Source: Artocarpus heterophyllus (taxonomy: Eukaryota > Streptophyta > Magnoliopsida > Rosales > Moraceae). From it: DNA of 64,000 nucleotides. The stretch is from NCBI GenBank assembly GCA_025403435.1, contig CM046331.1:25963532-26027531 (forward strand). Reading direction: 5' to 3'. The notes beneath the pieces were generated by a model that saw only the letters and a list, made by a program, of their open reading frames with translations, was not told the origin of the DNA and ran no database searches. Positions 48,209-58,776 of this stretch are shown piece after piece. Both the position numbers and the translations under genes were made by a program. Position 1 is the stretch's first letter. Each line of letters starts with the position of its first letter.

Positions 48209-49440
48209 ATGCCATAGACAAATCAATTTAGCATTGCATTGGAGATTCTCTAAGCATATTTATAAAGTAAATTATGCTTTAAATGAATCATTTACTATAA
48301 ATATACTATTTACCATAAATATTTAAAAATATACTATATAGCATAGATATTTAGGTGTTTCCATTAACACACCTCTCCTTACTCTCCACATACATCATTT
48401 CATTTAAATTTCTTATAACAAAAATAGACTCACAAAAATGACCAAAAAAGACTACTATAGACTAATGATGATTGTTCTTTTGCTTTTTTTTTTTTTTTTT
48501 TTTGGTTTCATGTTTATATTTTCATCGAATCATTTTCATTTTTTAAAGGATAATCATTTCATTTGTTTATGAAGCTGGATTGAAATCTTATTATCTTTTT
48601 TTTTTTTTCAAAAGCTCTTATTTTGTTTTATCATTTAATTTTCTCTTTCCATTGTCTTTTCTTTTTATCATACCTCAATTAATGCAGTGGACGTTTTAAT
48701 TAATTTTTACTCTTTGAGTTTTTTTTTTTTTGCTTTTTTATTTTATTAAAAATGACTTCTGCTTGTCAAATTATATATAAATAAATTTTCATTATTTTTG
48801 TAAAAAAAATATTATTGTAAATTTTCTTTTTTTATGAGACAAAGGCTTCTTGCCTAAAGTTTCAACCAATAAAATATAGAGAAATAGAGAAATAAATTTG
48901 ACGTAACGATTTAAAACAAAATTGTAAGTGTGAAAAGAAAAATTAAGTGCTGAAAATTAATAATCTTATGAAAGTAATTTAGGGTAATTTTAGAATATTT
49001 AGAGTGTGTAGAAACGTATTTTAATTCTATAAAATTGTGTAGAGTGTGTATTTAGTAGGAGGGTGTGGAGAGCAAAGTGGGGTGTATGAATAGAATAACC
49101 CTAAATATATATCTATTTTTTGAAATAACCTATCTGCTATAAAATTTCATGGTAATTTAATCTTACAATTTTTTAAGAGCAGTATGACGTACCCTTACTG
49201 TTATTTCTGTTATGAAATTTTAAACCGCGCACTAGTATTACATCCGTTAAATTTAAAGTTCATCAATTTATATTTTATGATCCAAAACTGAAAAAAGGAA
49301 AAAACAAAAAAAAGAAAATAAAGAAAGAAAGAAAAATCCAGGGACTATAATCTTAAAAAAAGAAGAAGAAGAAGAATGAGAAATAAATACATCACAGTAC
49401 TGATAATTTATAAATTGAATGCATTAAATAGCACGTTTTC
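48209..49440. repeat. AT-rich spacer (copy B)
   Basis: Counterpart of 4,129-5,440, with a single copy of the 68-bp unit. Long T runs and an A-rich tail. No gene recognised. Confidence 0.6.
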
Positions 49441-50125
49441 ATGGAGCCTAAGTGCAATTAACGCTTTCATGTTCTGTCCAATTTCGAAACAGTTCTTAAG
49501 CACCGTAGCACCCGTTTGTGGAGCCAAAGTGCTTCCTGCTTGCTCCAACAAAGTGTTCAAAACTCTTTTTAACACCTTTATTGCGTTCCAAGTCATTGTT
49601 ACTTCAAATTTGGACTTTCCTGCAAACAAAACATAAAGATTACACAAAAAATTCACAAAAACCCTCGAAAACTAACTAAACATAAAGCTTGACTATTAGG
49701 TAATTCATGCGTAAAACTCAGTTATCAAATATTTAAACTTAACATTCTGCTAGTCCTCGAGCAATATAAAAATAAAAGAAAAGAAACAAAAACAAAAATA
49801 TAAACACGTAAAATACAAAATACAAAGAAAGGAAAACAAGCTTGAGTATTGATCCAATTTTATTTTGCAGATAGGCCTCAAAGATCTCACAAAAGTTATA
49901 ACTCAAAGAATAAAGAAAGAAAAAAAAAGGAAAAAAAGTTCATCAATTTATATATTATGATCCAAAAAAGAAAAAAAGGAAAAAAAAAAGAAAAAAGAAA
50001 AAAAAAGAAAGAAAGAAAAACCCTCAGACTATAATCTAAAAAAATGAATGAATATTGAGCAATAAACACATCACGGTACTGATAATTTATAAATTGGATG
50101 CATTAAATAGCACGCTTTCATGGGA
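49258..50125. repeat. Rearranged insertion: third LTR fragment between 190-bp direct repeats
   Basis: The segment GTTCATCAATTTATATTTTA...GCATTAAATAGCACG (49,258 to about 49,445) is repeated at 49,938-50,125. Between them, 49,446-49,937 matches 1,384-1,850 and 32,040-32,500, an end of the antisense gypsy-type LTR with part of its internal side. Copy A has one copy of the repeated segment and no insert at this place. Confidence 0.8.
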
Positions 50126-50808
50126 GTGGATGGAATTTTCGATGCAATAGGATGGCTACCATATTTTTATCACAATTAAATATAATCAGTGTCAGGCAAT
50201 TGCATTCTTTTGCTAAAGTATGTTATCCTTAATACGAGAAAAATATTAAAGTCTTATGAACCCATATATATGTAAATATATTTTCTCTCTTTTCAATTTT
50301 CTGCACGGGGAGTCCACGGGCAATCCATCATTTATCTCCTATATTATGATTGGTCATATTTATCATTAATGGGGTACCACCACACAAAGTTCACTTTTAG
50401 AATAATATTTTTAGGATCAACACTCCAAGTCGATTTTGTGCCGACAATATTATCTCATTCACTTTCATATGATGTGCACTTTTTAATGTTTTTAATTTGA
50501 ACTTTATGATCATGTCATGATGGGCGCATTAATGGACTGGAAACTGAATACAATACATACTAACAAAAAGCCACATTTCAAATGCAACTTACTGTTGCAT
50601 CTAAATTATACACACCAAAGCTAGAGTAAAAAACAAAACATAGTACAGTACTGTTGTGAAGATAAACTTTTTGGTTCAAATCCAGATACATGGGATGGAT
50701 AGAATAGGATGGGGCTTGAATTATTCAATATGAAAAGCACGGATTCAATCCTACAACATAAAGTATTCAAATGACTAAAAAAGATGTTTGTGCACCTAAT
50801 ATTGATCG
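50126..50808. other. AT-rich intergenic sequence (copy B)
   Basis: Counterpart of about 5,441-6,095. Copy B carries a small extra segment near 50,375-50,405 not found in copy A. Nothing coding seen. Confidence 0.6.
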
Positions 50809-50877
50809 AAAACTGACGTTGTCTTTGGTCCTTTTTTATTCAAAAAAAAAAAAAAAGACTGAAGACGACGTCGGTTC
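50809..50877. repeat. Imperfect inverted repeat 3' of the CLE gene (copy B)
   Basis: Arms with CTGACGTTGTCTTTGGTC and GACTGAAGACGACGTCGG around an A/T tract; counterpart of 6,096-6,157. Lies about 240-300 bp downstream of the CLE stop codon. Confidence 0.5.
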
Positions 50878-51115
50878 AAGACCGAAGTCATTTACTTGAT
50901 GTAGAAAACAATTAACAAGAAGCTAAATATGGTAAAATCTCTTTGCCTTGAAGCCACATATCAGAGACGACTCCGAAAGAGTGTAAAGAGGGGTCCCACA
51001 TAGGGGCGGGCCTCTACGGGGGACCTGCCTCTTTATGTCTTGTGGAGTTAGCTCTACATGGAGCCACATAGCATTTTCAGTTTCCCCGAGTCCCCCTATC
51101 CTCCTACTATCATGG

Positions 51116-51355
51116 TCAGTGATGGTAGGGATCAGGGCCACCAGGACTGGCCCTCTTAGGCTCAAAAACCCTTGTAGCTTGTCTTTCAATGCTTGCCTGC
51201 AAAGCTTGTTGGGCAGTTCTCATCAACTTTGGGCGGCTAGTATTATTTGGAAATGTACCTAAAGGACGAGCTTCAGAATTAGTAAATGCAAAGGAAAAAA
51301 TAATGACGAATAGGCATAAAAAAATCATAGCTTTTTGCCTAGCCATAATGAACAT
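51116..51355 (-). CDS. CLE-family signalling peptide precursor, canonical copy B
   Basis: 79-residue intronless preprotein: signal peptide (about 1-28, with FLCLFVIIFSFAF), variable pro-region including EARPLGTFPNN, and the C-terminal CLE box RASPGGPDPYHH ending at the stop. The box closely fits the Arabidopsis CLE1-7 type (R-x-S-P-G-G-P-D-P-x-H-H), with both hydroxylation prolines (positions 4 and 7) and the HH end. The mature ligand would act outside the cell on CLV1/BAM-type receptor kinases; this group is known for root, leaf and nutrient-related signalling. A basic residue precedes the box (KR). TATA box 66 bp upstream; no polyadenylation signal assigned. Gapless paralogue of 6,448-6,687 with 15 residue differences. 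This is the more likely functional copy. Confidence 0.92.
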   Translation of the reverse strand: MFIMARQKAMIFLCLFVIIFSFAFTNSEARPLGTFPNNTSRPKLMRTAQQALQASIERQATRVFEPKRASPGGPDPYHH

Positions 51356-51420
51356 ATAGAGTTGGCTCTTGTGACTAGAGTGAGGGGTCAGTGTGGTAGG
51401 TTAAGCTTTGAGTGGTGGGA

Positions 51421-51428
51421 TATATATA
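51421..51428 (-). promoter_or_regulatory. TATA box of CLE copy B
   Basis: TATATATA 66 bp upstream of the ATG on the minus strand, followed by GCGCTCCGAAGG as in copy A. Confidence 0.65.
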
Positions 51429-52124
51429 GCGCTCCGAAGGCCTTAATGGGGTTGTGTGTCCGCATATAGAGGATTAATATATGTATATATCAACACACAT
51501 AACATCGCATTGGAGAAGGGTTTATAGTATAATATATACAACTATTAACATTCAGAGAGTGTTTTGGCAATATTGTTTCGACTATATTGTCTCAACTACT
51601 ATAATATAAAGCAAAAGTAGTCTATAAATAAAACTCTTTTATACTCAGTAAATTGGTTTTAATTTTTAGTTCTAATTATGTTGTCAAATGCACTCTATAT
51701 ATGTAGAGTTAAACTCTCAATAATCGTGAAGAAACTAATAAACTTATATTGTTGTTGTTGTCGTTGTTGTTTTAGTTTTAAGCCAATTTTATTGTTTGAG
51801 TGTCAAACACTGAATACCGACTTCGCCATCAATCACATTGTAGGTTGAGAAATATTTGTAATCGGCTCATGACTAGATAAGTTATAAAACTAATAAATTA
51901 AAAAAAAGTGGATAAAGTTATCAAACTAATTAGAACGTTGACAAGTTTGTATAATGTGATATGTACACTTTACACAAATGAGACATAAGATTAGTAGTAA
52001 ATTAGCAATACCATGTATCATCATTAGTGCTTACAACTTTTATAATTTTTAACTACTCATATATCTATGTACACGCACAAGACGACTTGAGATATAAAAT
52101 TTCCCAGAGAAATAATCCACATAA
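51429..52124. other. CLE upstream region and spacer (copy B)
   Basis: Counterpart of 6,761-7,345. It includes a segment of about 125 bp (51,838-51,965) absent from copy A. No coding signal. Confidence 0.6.
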
Positions 52125-52129
52125 TTTTG

Positions 52130-54506
52130 TGTAACATCCCGATTTTTAATTCAGTGTAATTAGTGTGAAAATGGTAAATTAGTGTGCTATAATGTAAGTT
52201 TGAAATTAATTTAATCATTTCGTAATATTCCCCAATTAGTATTACTTTTAATTATTTTTAATCACTCCTTATTATTTTTATTTGTTTGCTATTTTGAATT
52301 TTCAAAACAAAAACAATTTGTCAAATATCTAATATACCCCTTTTGGAAAACTATGTGTTGGAACATGATTTTCACTCTGCAAAACCACATTTTCCTCTAT
52401 TTAAATCTCTCCCCCTCCCTTTCTCTGACCCTCTCTTCGCATACTCTCTCTCTTCCTCTCTCTCTCTGTTTCTTTCCCTCTCTCTCTCTTTGATTCAAAA
52501 AATTTTTTGAATCCAAGCTTTGATTCTTAGCTGGATTGGTGGTCAAGGAACGTGATTAAGCTTCTGTAAACTCGTTTTAAAGCTCTGATTCGAGGTAAAT
52601 TCTTTTATTTTTCAAATTTTTAAATTTTCCTCAAAATTTTCTAAATTTCTTTGAAATGTTCTCAATCGAGTTTTATGAGCTTAGAAAACCTTAAACCTAA
52701 GTTAGTAGAACTCATAACATCTAGAATCTAGGTTTGGTTTGATGAAAATGAATTTAAATCAAGATTTTCTATTTTTCCCTTTTTTTCACATTTTTAGATT
52801 TAATTTGAATTCTCTATGTAAATCTTGTTTAAATTAGTTTAAAAGTATTCTACTATGTTTTTCTACCATATATGAATATTTTCTATGCCTGGGAATTGAG
52901 AAAACAGGTTGGAAATGAAGATTTGAGCTCGGAAGGCCGAAGCTTGAATATGAAACTGCCTAAATTTTTCTAGTTCGGCAAGCCGGATTCATGAGTTCGG
53001 CAGGCCTGACGCATCCCTTCGGTAGACCAAACCTAGGAAAGTTCGGTAGGCTAAACTGTACAGTTTGGCAGGCCGGACCAAGGAATTCGACAGGCCAACC
53101 AGCCATAGGAAAAATGGTTGTTTTACACCCGTTTTTACTGTTTTATACCCAGATTGAGAATTTAAACCTTATAGTTTGATTTTATGGACATAAATGGCAC
53201 ACTAGGACACCATGAGATAGCTTAATAGTGTAGCATATCTTAAACTAGATACTGATAAACTTAGTTTATATTTAAGGTCATTCGTGGTTCCATGGAGCTA
53301 ACGTATAGCAAGTCAGAATTACGGTGCTGAGTCACAATGCAAGATATCGATGTAGGACTTCTACCCCTTTCTTAGTAACCTGGTTTTTAATGATTTTGGC
53401 ATCAAAGGATTCTTTCAAAAATGTTTTCAGTAATTGATATAATGTTTTTAAAAGCCTTCAAAAAGGGGCCTTTCGCCACACAATGATTTCTTTCAAAATG
53501 ATTTCCTTCAAAGTGATTTCCTACAAAATGATTTCCTTTAGAATGGATTTCAAGGAACGGTTTAGATAAGTTTCTTAACAATTTTCATTATTCGTCAAGA
53601 ATTGAATGATCATAATGAATCGAATAATGAATGTATTTGAGAATACTCGATAACATAGGATTTAAATAATAATAAATATACAAAAGAGCATGATGCCATC
53701 CACAGAGATCGGGTCGTGGAGAGTGCGACCTCAAGGGCAGGTCCTAAAACCCAGCTGGGCCACCACGGTGGTGATTATGATGACTTTGCCAGAAGCTAAA
53801 TGCTAAGTCAAATTTTATGGATGATTAACAGATTAATGGTTAGAATAAATTTTAAGAATGTATCTATGTTATTTTGTGATTCTTACATTGTAACGGATCT
53901 AAGCTTGTTTAATGTTTTCAAAGCTCAACCCTAGATTAGATTGGATGAAAAAGAGCAAGATCGTAAGTATGAGTTTAACGAATTTCAATCTATTATTTTT
54001 TATAACTTTTGTCTATAATAAAATATTATATTCAACTACATGTTCTTCAAACCTGTAGTCCTGCTGAGCCTTCTGCTCACTTTTTCTTTATCTGTTTTTA
54101 AAACCTTTTCCCTAAGTTGATTGTAGCTTAGGACTGACAAGGAGAGCACTAGACAACAAGTGAGTTGTCAGAATAATGCTTAGGTTATTTCTCCATTTTA
54201 GTTAAGGCATGTACTATTTAAATTTCTATCTCTCGTATTGGACTGTGATTGTAAAATTTTATTGTCGATACCATGTGTGCGCTCTAATGTGGGTCCAATG
54301 GGGCTTGGCTCATGATTATCTATCTTTAATATTTCATTTCATGATTAACTGTTTTAAAATAACGATAATTGTTTTTAAGAAGTTTTCAAACTGTCATGTT
54401 TTTTTTAAATACCCCTAAAACATTTAATTGGTAATTTTAATCAAAAATATGCTTTAATTAATTTAATTAATCCACCACGTCACCACCCATACTTCGGGCC
54501 GTGACA
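52130..54506 (+). repeat. Gypsy-2 5' LTR
   Basis: 2,377 bp, TGTAACATCCCG to GGGCCGTGACA. Includes a TC-rich leader (52,400-52,495), a degenerate TTCGGCAGGCC array (52,930-53,095) and CTTCTGCTCACTTTTTC near 54,070. Confidence 0.92.
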
Positions 54507-54509
54507 GAA

Positions 54510-54521
54510 TGGTATCAGAGC
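54510..54521 (+). other. Gypsy-2 primer-binding site
   Basis: TGGTATCAGAGC, three bases after the 5' LTR, complementary to initiator methionine tRNA. Confidence 0.9.
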
Positions 54522-57500
54522 ACAAGGTTATGAACCTTGAGAATTGTGCACATATAGGTACGATAGTGAAAAGCCTTTGGCAGTCCAATTATGTTTTTAG
54601 AATTGAAAGAATGACACCTAGGCGTCATCCAGCCGTGGTTGATGCTGATTCTATGAATGAGGGAAGCATGGTAGAGGCTATATTTGCTGCTCTTTGATAG
54701 ATGGCAGCGAGGGCTAGACCTAGGAGCATTGAGGTAGGTGGCCGGCAAGAGTGCTCTAGGGAGCTTCGGCATGCGTCTATCCCAGCTTTTGATAGAAATG
54801 GGGGGTCTGTAGGTGGTTGAATATCGGTTAGACTCAGTAGTATATCTGGTGAAATTTGCGACTTATAAGCTGGCAGGTAGTGCTAACACCTGGTAAGACA
54901 AGCAAAGCATCTTGAGAATGATAGGAATATCAGACGGGAAAGATTCGAGGAATTGTTCTATGAGCATTATTTTTTGCAGGGGTACAGAGACTAAAAGATC
55001 GCCAAATTCTATCATATGGGATAAGGGTAATAAGACAGTTTAGGAACACAAGATAAAGTTTGATGAGCTAGCCAAGTTTGCTCCGTTCGTAGTGTATTCT
55101 GAATGTGGGAAGTGTATCAAGTTCCAGGAAGGGTTTAAGATATCCATTCGACGGCAACCGGTTTGGTAAGTTAGAGTCGTCAACTTTATCGATAGGAGGA
55201 GATTACGCTCTCTATTGTGAGGACAAGGCAAAAACATCAAGAAGACCCCAACGGAGCAACATGAGAGGTAGCGATTGCCAAGCTCAGGTAAAGAATCAGC
55301 ATGGTAGCATAGCAATGAAAGCAACAGATCATCCAGTAGTGGACGAAGCAACCCTTGCCATTTTCGCTAGCAGCCAGGACGCATCAGGAGGAACTGTCCA
55401 ACAAGGAATGCTCGACCAAGATTTCAGACCGGTGGGAGTGTAAGTTGTCAGCCTTAACCTCATCCTTATCTCCACCTTAGCAACTCCCTCAGCTTCAGCT
55501 TCACTAGTTTTCTCTACAACAGTATCGGCCGATGAACCCAGCCATAACTTTAGGAAGTTTGATTGCTTAAACCAGCAATGTGAGAGTCAATGGTACAGTT
55601 TCGGTTTCTTAGCCTTTAATTTTGGTTTTCTTTGATATTGGTGCCATTCATTCTCTCGTTTCAAATTCATTTGTGCATGCCTTAGGATACAAAATAGGGG
55701 AATTTGATAAACCCTTGGTAATTGCCTTGCCCTTGGGGCGGGTGTGTGTGAACCACATATATAAATCTTGTGAGATAATGACTGAGGATGAGACTCTGGA
55801 AGGTAATTTAACTATATTCCCCATGAGTGCCTATGATATGATCTTAGGAATGGACATGCTATCCAGGAATATGCAACTGTAGGTTGTTACCTTATGGAGG
55901 TAACCCTAACGATCAATAGGGGGGACAATGATCATTTACCAGAGTGGTAATGATCGAATAATGAGTGAGTGACCCAGGAGAACGTGTCTAGGTATATGAG
56001 GAAACTTAGCATGATATATATATACTTCTTTTAGATCTAGAAGAGGAGTCTAATGCCACAGGAAGAAATACAACAACATTGGTGGCTGATGAGTTTGATG
56101 GTATCTCCCCCAACGAGTTCTCTGGACTAGCATCGCATCAATAAATTAAGTTTGGCATCAAGATATTCCCGAGGATCGCTCCAACTTCCGTAGTACTGTA
56201 TCGATTAGCGCCTATAGAGGTGAAGGAATTAAGGAAATAGCTTTAGGGACTTGTGAATAAAGAATATATTCAAGATAGCGTGGAATGTACCAGTTCTGTT
56301 CGCTGAGAAACATGATGGTACGCTTAGGTTGTGCATTGATTATCAGTAGCTAAATCGGATCACTATGAAGAACGAGTATCCCTGGCCAGGATCGATGAGT
56401 TATTTGACTAGCTAGGAAGTTCCTGACATTTCTTAAGAATAAATATGCGATTCAAAAGCACCAGTTGCATGCCAAGAAGGTTGAGTTTCTGAGGCATATC
56501 ATCTCCGAGCAGGATATCTCAATGGATTCGTCTAAGGTAGAGACTATAGTACGGCCAAGGTTTGCAGCCTTTTAGGACTTAGGGGTACTACAGGAAGTTC
56601 GTAAAGGATTTCTAATAGATAGTGGCTTCATTGACACAGTTGATCAAGAAAAGTGTCAGGTTTGGCTAGGATGAGGAATGTGACTATGTTTTCCAAGGGT
56701 TCAAGAATAGGTGGATTACTTTTTTTGTATTGGTTATATTGGGTAGTGACGAGCTTTACGGGGTTTACACTGATGCATCAAGACGAGGACTCGGATATAC
56801 AATGATGTAGGATGGACGAGTGATGACTTGTGGATTGCAACTATTGAGGCCTCATAAGCAGGATTACCCTACACACGATTTAGAGCTCACCGCAGTGATT
56901 CACGCCTTGATGATATAGAGACGCTACTTGAATGGGGCAATATTTTAGATTTTCTTGGGTCACAAGAGCTTAAGGTATCTGGTTACTTGAGGGATTCAAA
57001 TTTAAGGCAACAAAGATAAATAGAATATATGGAGGACTAGGATTTCTCGCTATAGTATCATCCGGGTAAGACCAACGTGGTTGCAGACGCACCTAGTAGG
57101 CAGTCTTTGAGGATTATAGCATGCCTGGCACCAGAAGGTTAGAAGAGAGATGCTGTCATGAATGAGTATGGGCTGCAGTACCATGAAGATCTCGATTAGG
57201 TACCGATGTATCATGTGGGATTGGCTTCAACTCTTGTTCAGGTGATAGAGCAGACTCAATGGCAGGACTAGTACCGTCAGGGGATGTGGATGTGAATACA
57301 GAACGGGGAGTAGTTTGAAGAATGAAGGAGTTCATGCAAATGGATCGTTGCAATCTCAGGGGACAACTGGCAGTGTCTGCAATTGAGGAAGTGGCGACGG
57401 CTTTGATGGACAAAGCTCTCATGTCTCAGTTCACTACTTATCAAAGGAACACAAAGATATCACAATTTGCACAGGCATGGCTAGTGGTGAAGTAAGAAGA

Positions 57501-58760
57501 AAGGTGTTCGAGAGTATGAGGTTTGCCTCTAGGTAGCAGCTGAGCATCAAGAACCCGCTGGTCAGCTTCAGTCGCTTCCCATTCTAGGGTGGAAACAGAA
57601 GCTTGTCATGATGGATTTCCTCATCAGGTTGCCGAGGATGAAGCAAAGGCATGATGCGATTTGGGTCATGGTTGGCTGGTTGACGAAATCAATGCATTTC
57701 ATTTCTTACCTTTAGGTTGTCGTGTTCGAGACGAGTTCTTGGAGGAGTTTTCAGGAAGCTTTAGGCACAGACTTGGATTTCATCATGGCTTTTTCATCCT
57801 CAGACTGATAGGCAACCTGCACGAGTTATTTAGATTCTTGGGGACATATTACATACGCATGCATTGGATTTTGGCAGGAATTAGAAGAGATATTTGCATC
57901 TAGTGGAGTTGCGTACAACAATAGTTAGCAAGTAAGCATCAGGATGGCACCGTTCGAAGCATCATATGGACGACTGTATCGATAGAAGAGATTCTTGGGG
58001 ACATATTACATACGCATGCATTGGATTTTGGCAGGAATTAGAAGAGATATTTGCATCTAGTGGAGTTGCGTACAACAATAGTTAGCAAGTAAGCATCAGG
58101 ATGGCACCGTTCGAAGCACCATGTGGACGACTGTATCGATCGCCCATGATTCAGGCTGGACCAGAAGACAAGATCATTATTGGACTTGAAGAGACCCGTG
58201 AGAACAATAAAAAGGTTACCGCGATCCATGATCGGTTGAGAGCTACTTAGAGTAGGCAGAAGAGTTTTTGTGAATAGAAGACTTCGACCACCAAAAATTG
58301 GGGTAGCGGATTCTATTTTCTTAAAGGTTTCGCCGTGTAAGTGAGTTTTGCGTTTCAGTGTGAACAGGGATCTTGCACTAAGGTGTGTCGGATCATTAGG
58401 GATTTCTCAACGTTTGAAGTGACCGCTTATTGCCTAGATCTTCCTCCAGAACTCTCATCTTCATGTCGTATTTCTTGTGTGTCAATGCTTTGGAATGCTT
58501 ACCCGAGCCAAGCAAGATTGTCTAGATTCTTGGTATACAGATTTAGGAAGACGCGATCTACGAAGAAGTGCTGGTTTAGATTATCGATTGACAAGTGGTA
58601 AGACTATGATACCATGAAGTTCCGTTAATGAAAGTAGTGTGGCAGCACCATAGGGCTGATGAAGCCACTTAGGAATTAGAGTCGACTATGTGGGAGTCGT
58701 ACCCATATTTATTTTGTTTTGTTCTTAAGATGGTTTCTGAATTTTGAGGACGAAATTTCT
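54522..58760 (+). pseudogene. Gypsy-2 gag-pol remnant with internal deletions
   Basis: Gag starts MTPRRHPAVVDADSMNEG at 54,611 but stops at 54,697; most capsid sequence is shortened or scrambled. Protease remains as FFDIGAIHSLVS (D at 55,634) and YDMILGMDMLS. RT fragments: AEKHDGTLRLCIDYQ near 56,310 and RIDELFD near 56,390, then a jump to HQLHAKKVEFLRHIISEQD (from 56,460), so the catalytic FIDD region is deleted. RNase H: VYTDASRRGLGY near 56,765 and PTHDLELTAV near 56,870. Integrase: DFLIRLPRMKQRHDAIWVM near 57,612, followed by a 155-bp tandem duplication. The integrase C-terminus and chromodomain-like end are barely readable. Many stops and frameshifts; no function. Confidence 0.85.
57833..58142 (+). 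repeat. 155-bp tandem duplication in the Gypsy-2 integrase remnant
   Basis: GATTCTTGGGGACATATTAC starts at 57,833 and again at 57,988. The units are almost identical, differing by a few bases near their right ends, so the duplication is recent compared with the decay of the element. Confidence 0.9.
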
Positions 58761-58776
58761 TTTAGGGGTGGAGAGC
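58761..58776 (+). other. Gypsy-2 polypurine tract
   Basis: TTTAGGGGTGGAGAGC immediately before the 3' LTR, preceded by GAGGACGAAATTTC, as is usual in this group of chromoviruses. Confidence 0.8.

Noticed and set aside
58341..58601. 86-codon frame near the end of Gypsy-2
   Set aside because: It is out of frame with the decayed pol tail and shows no domain.
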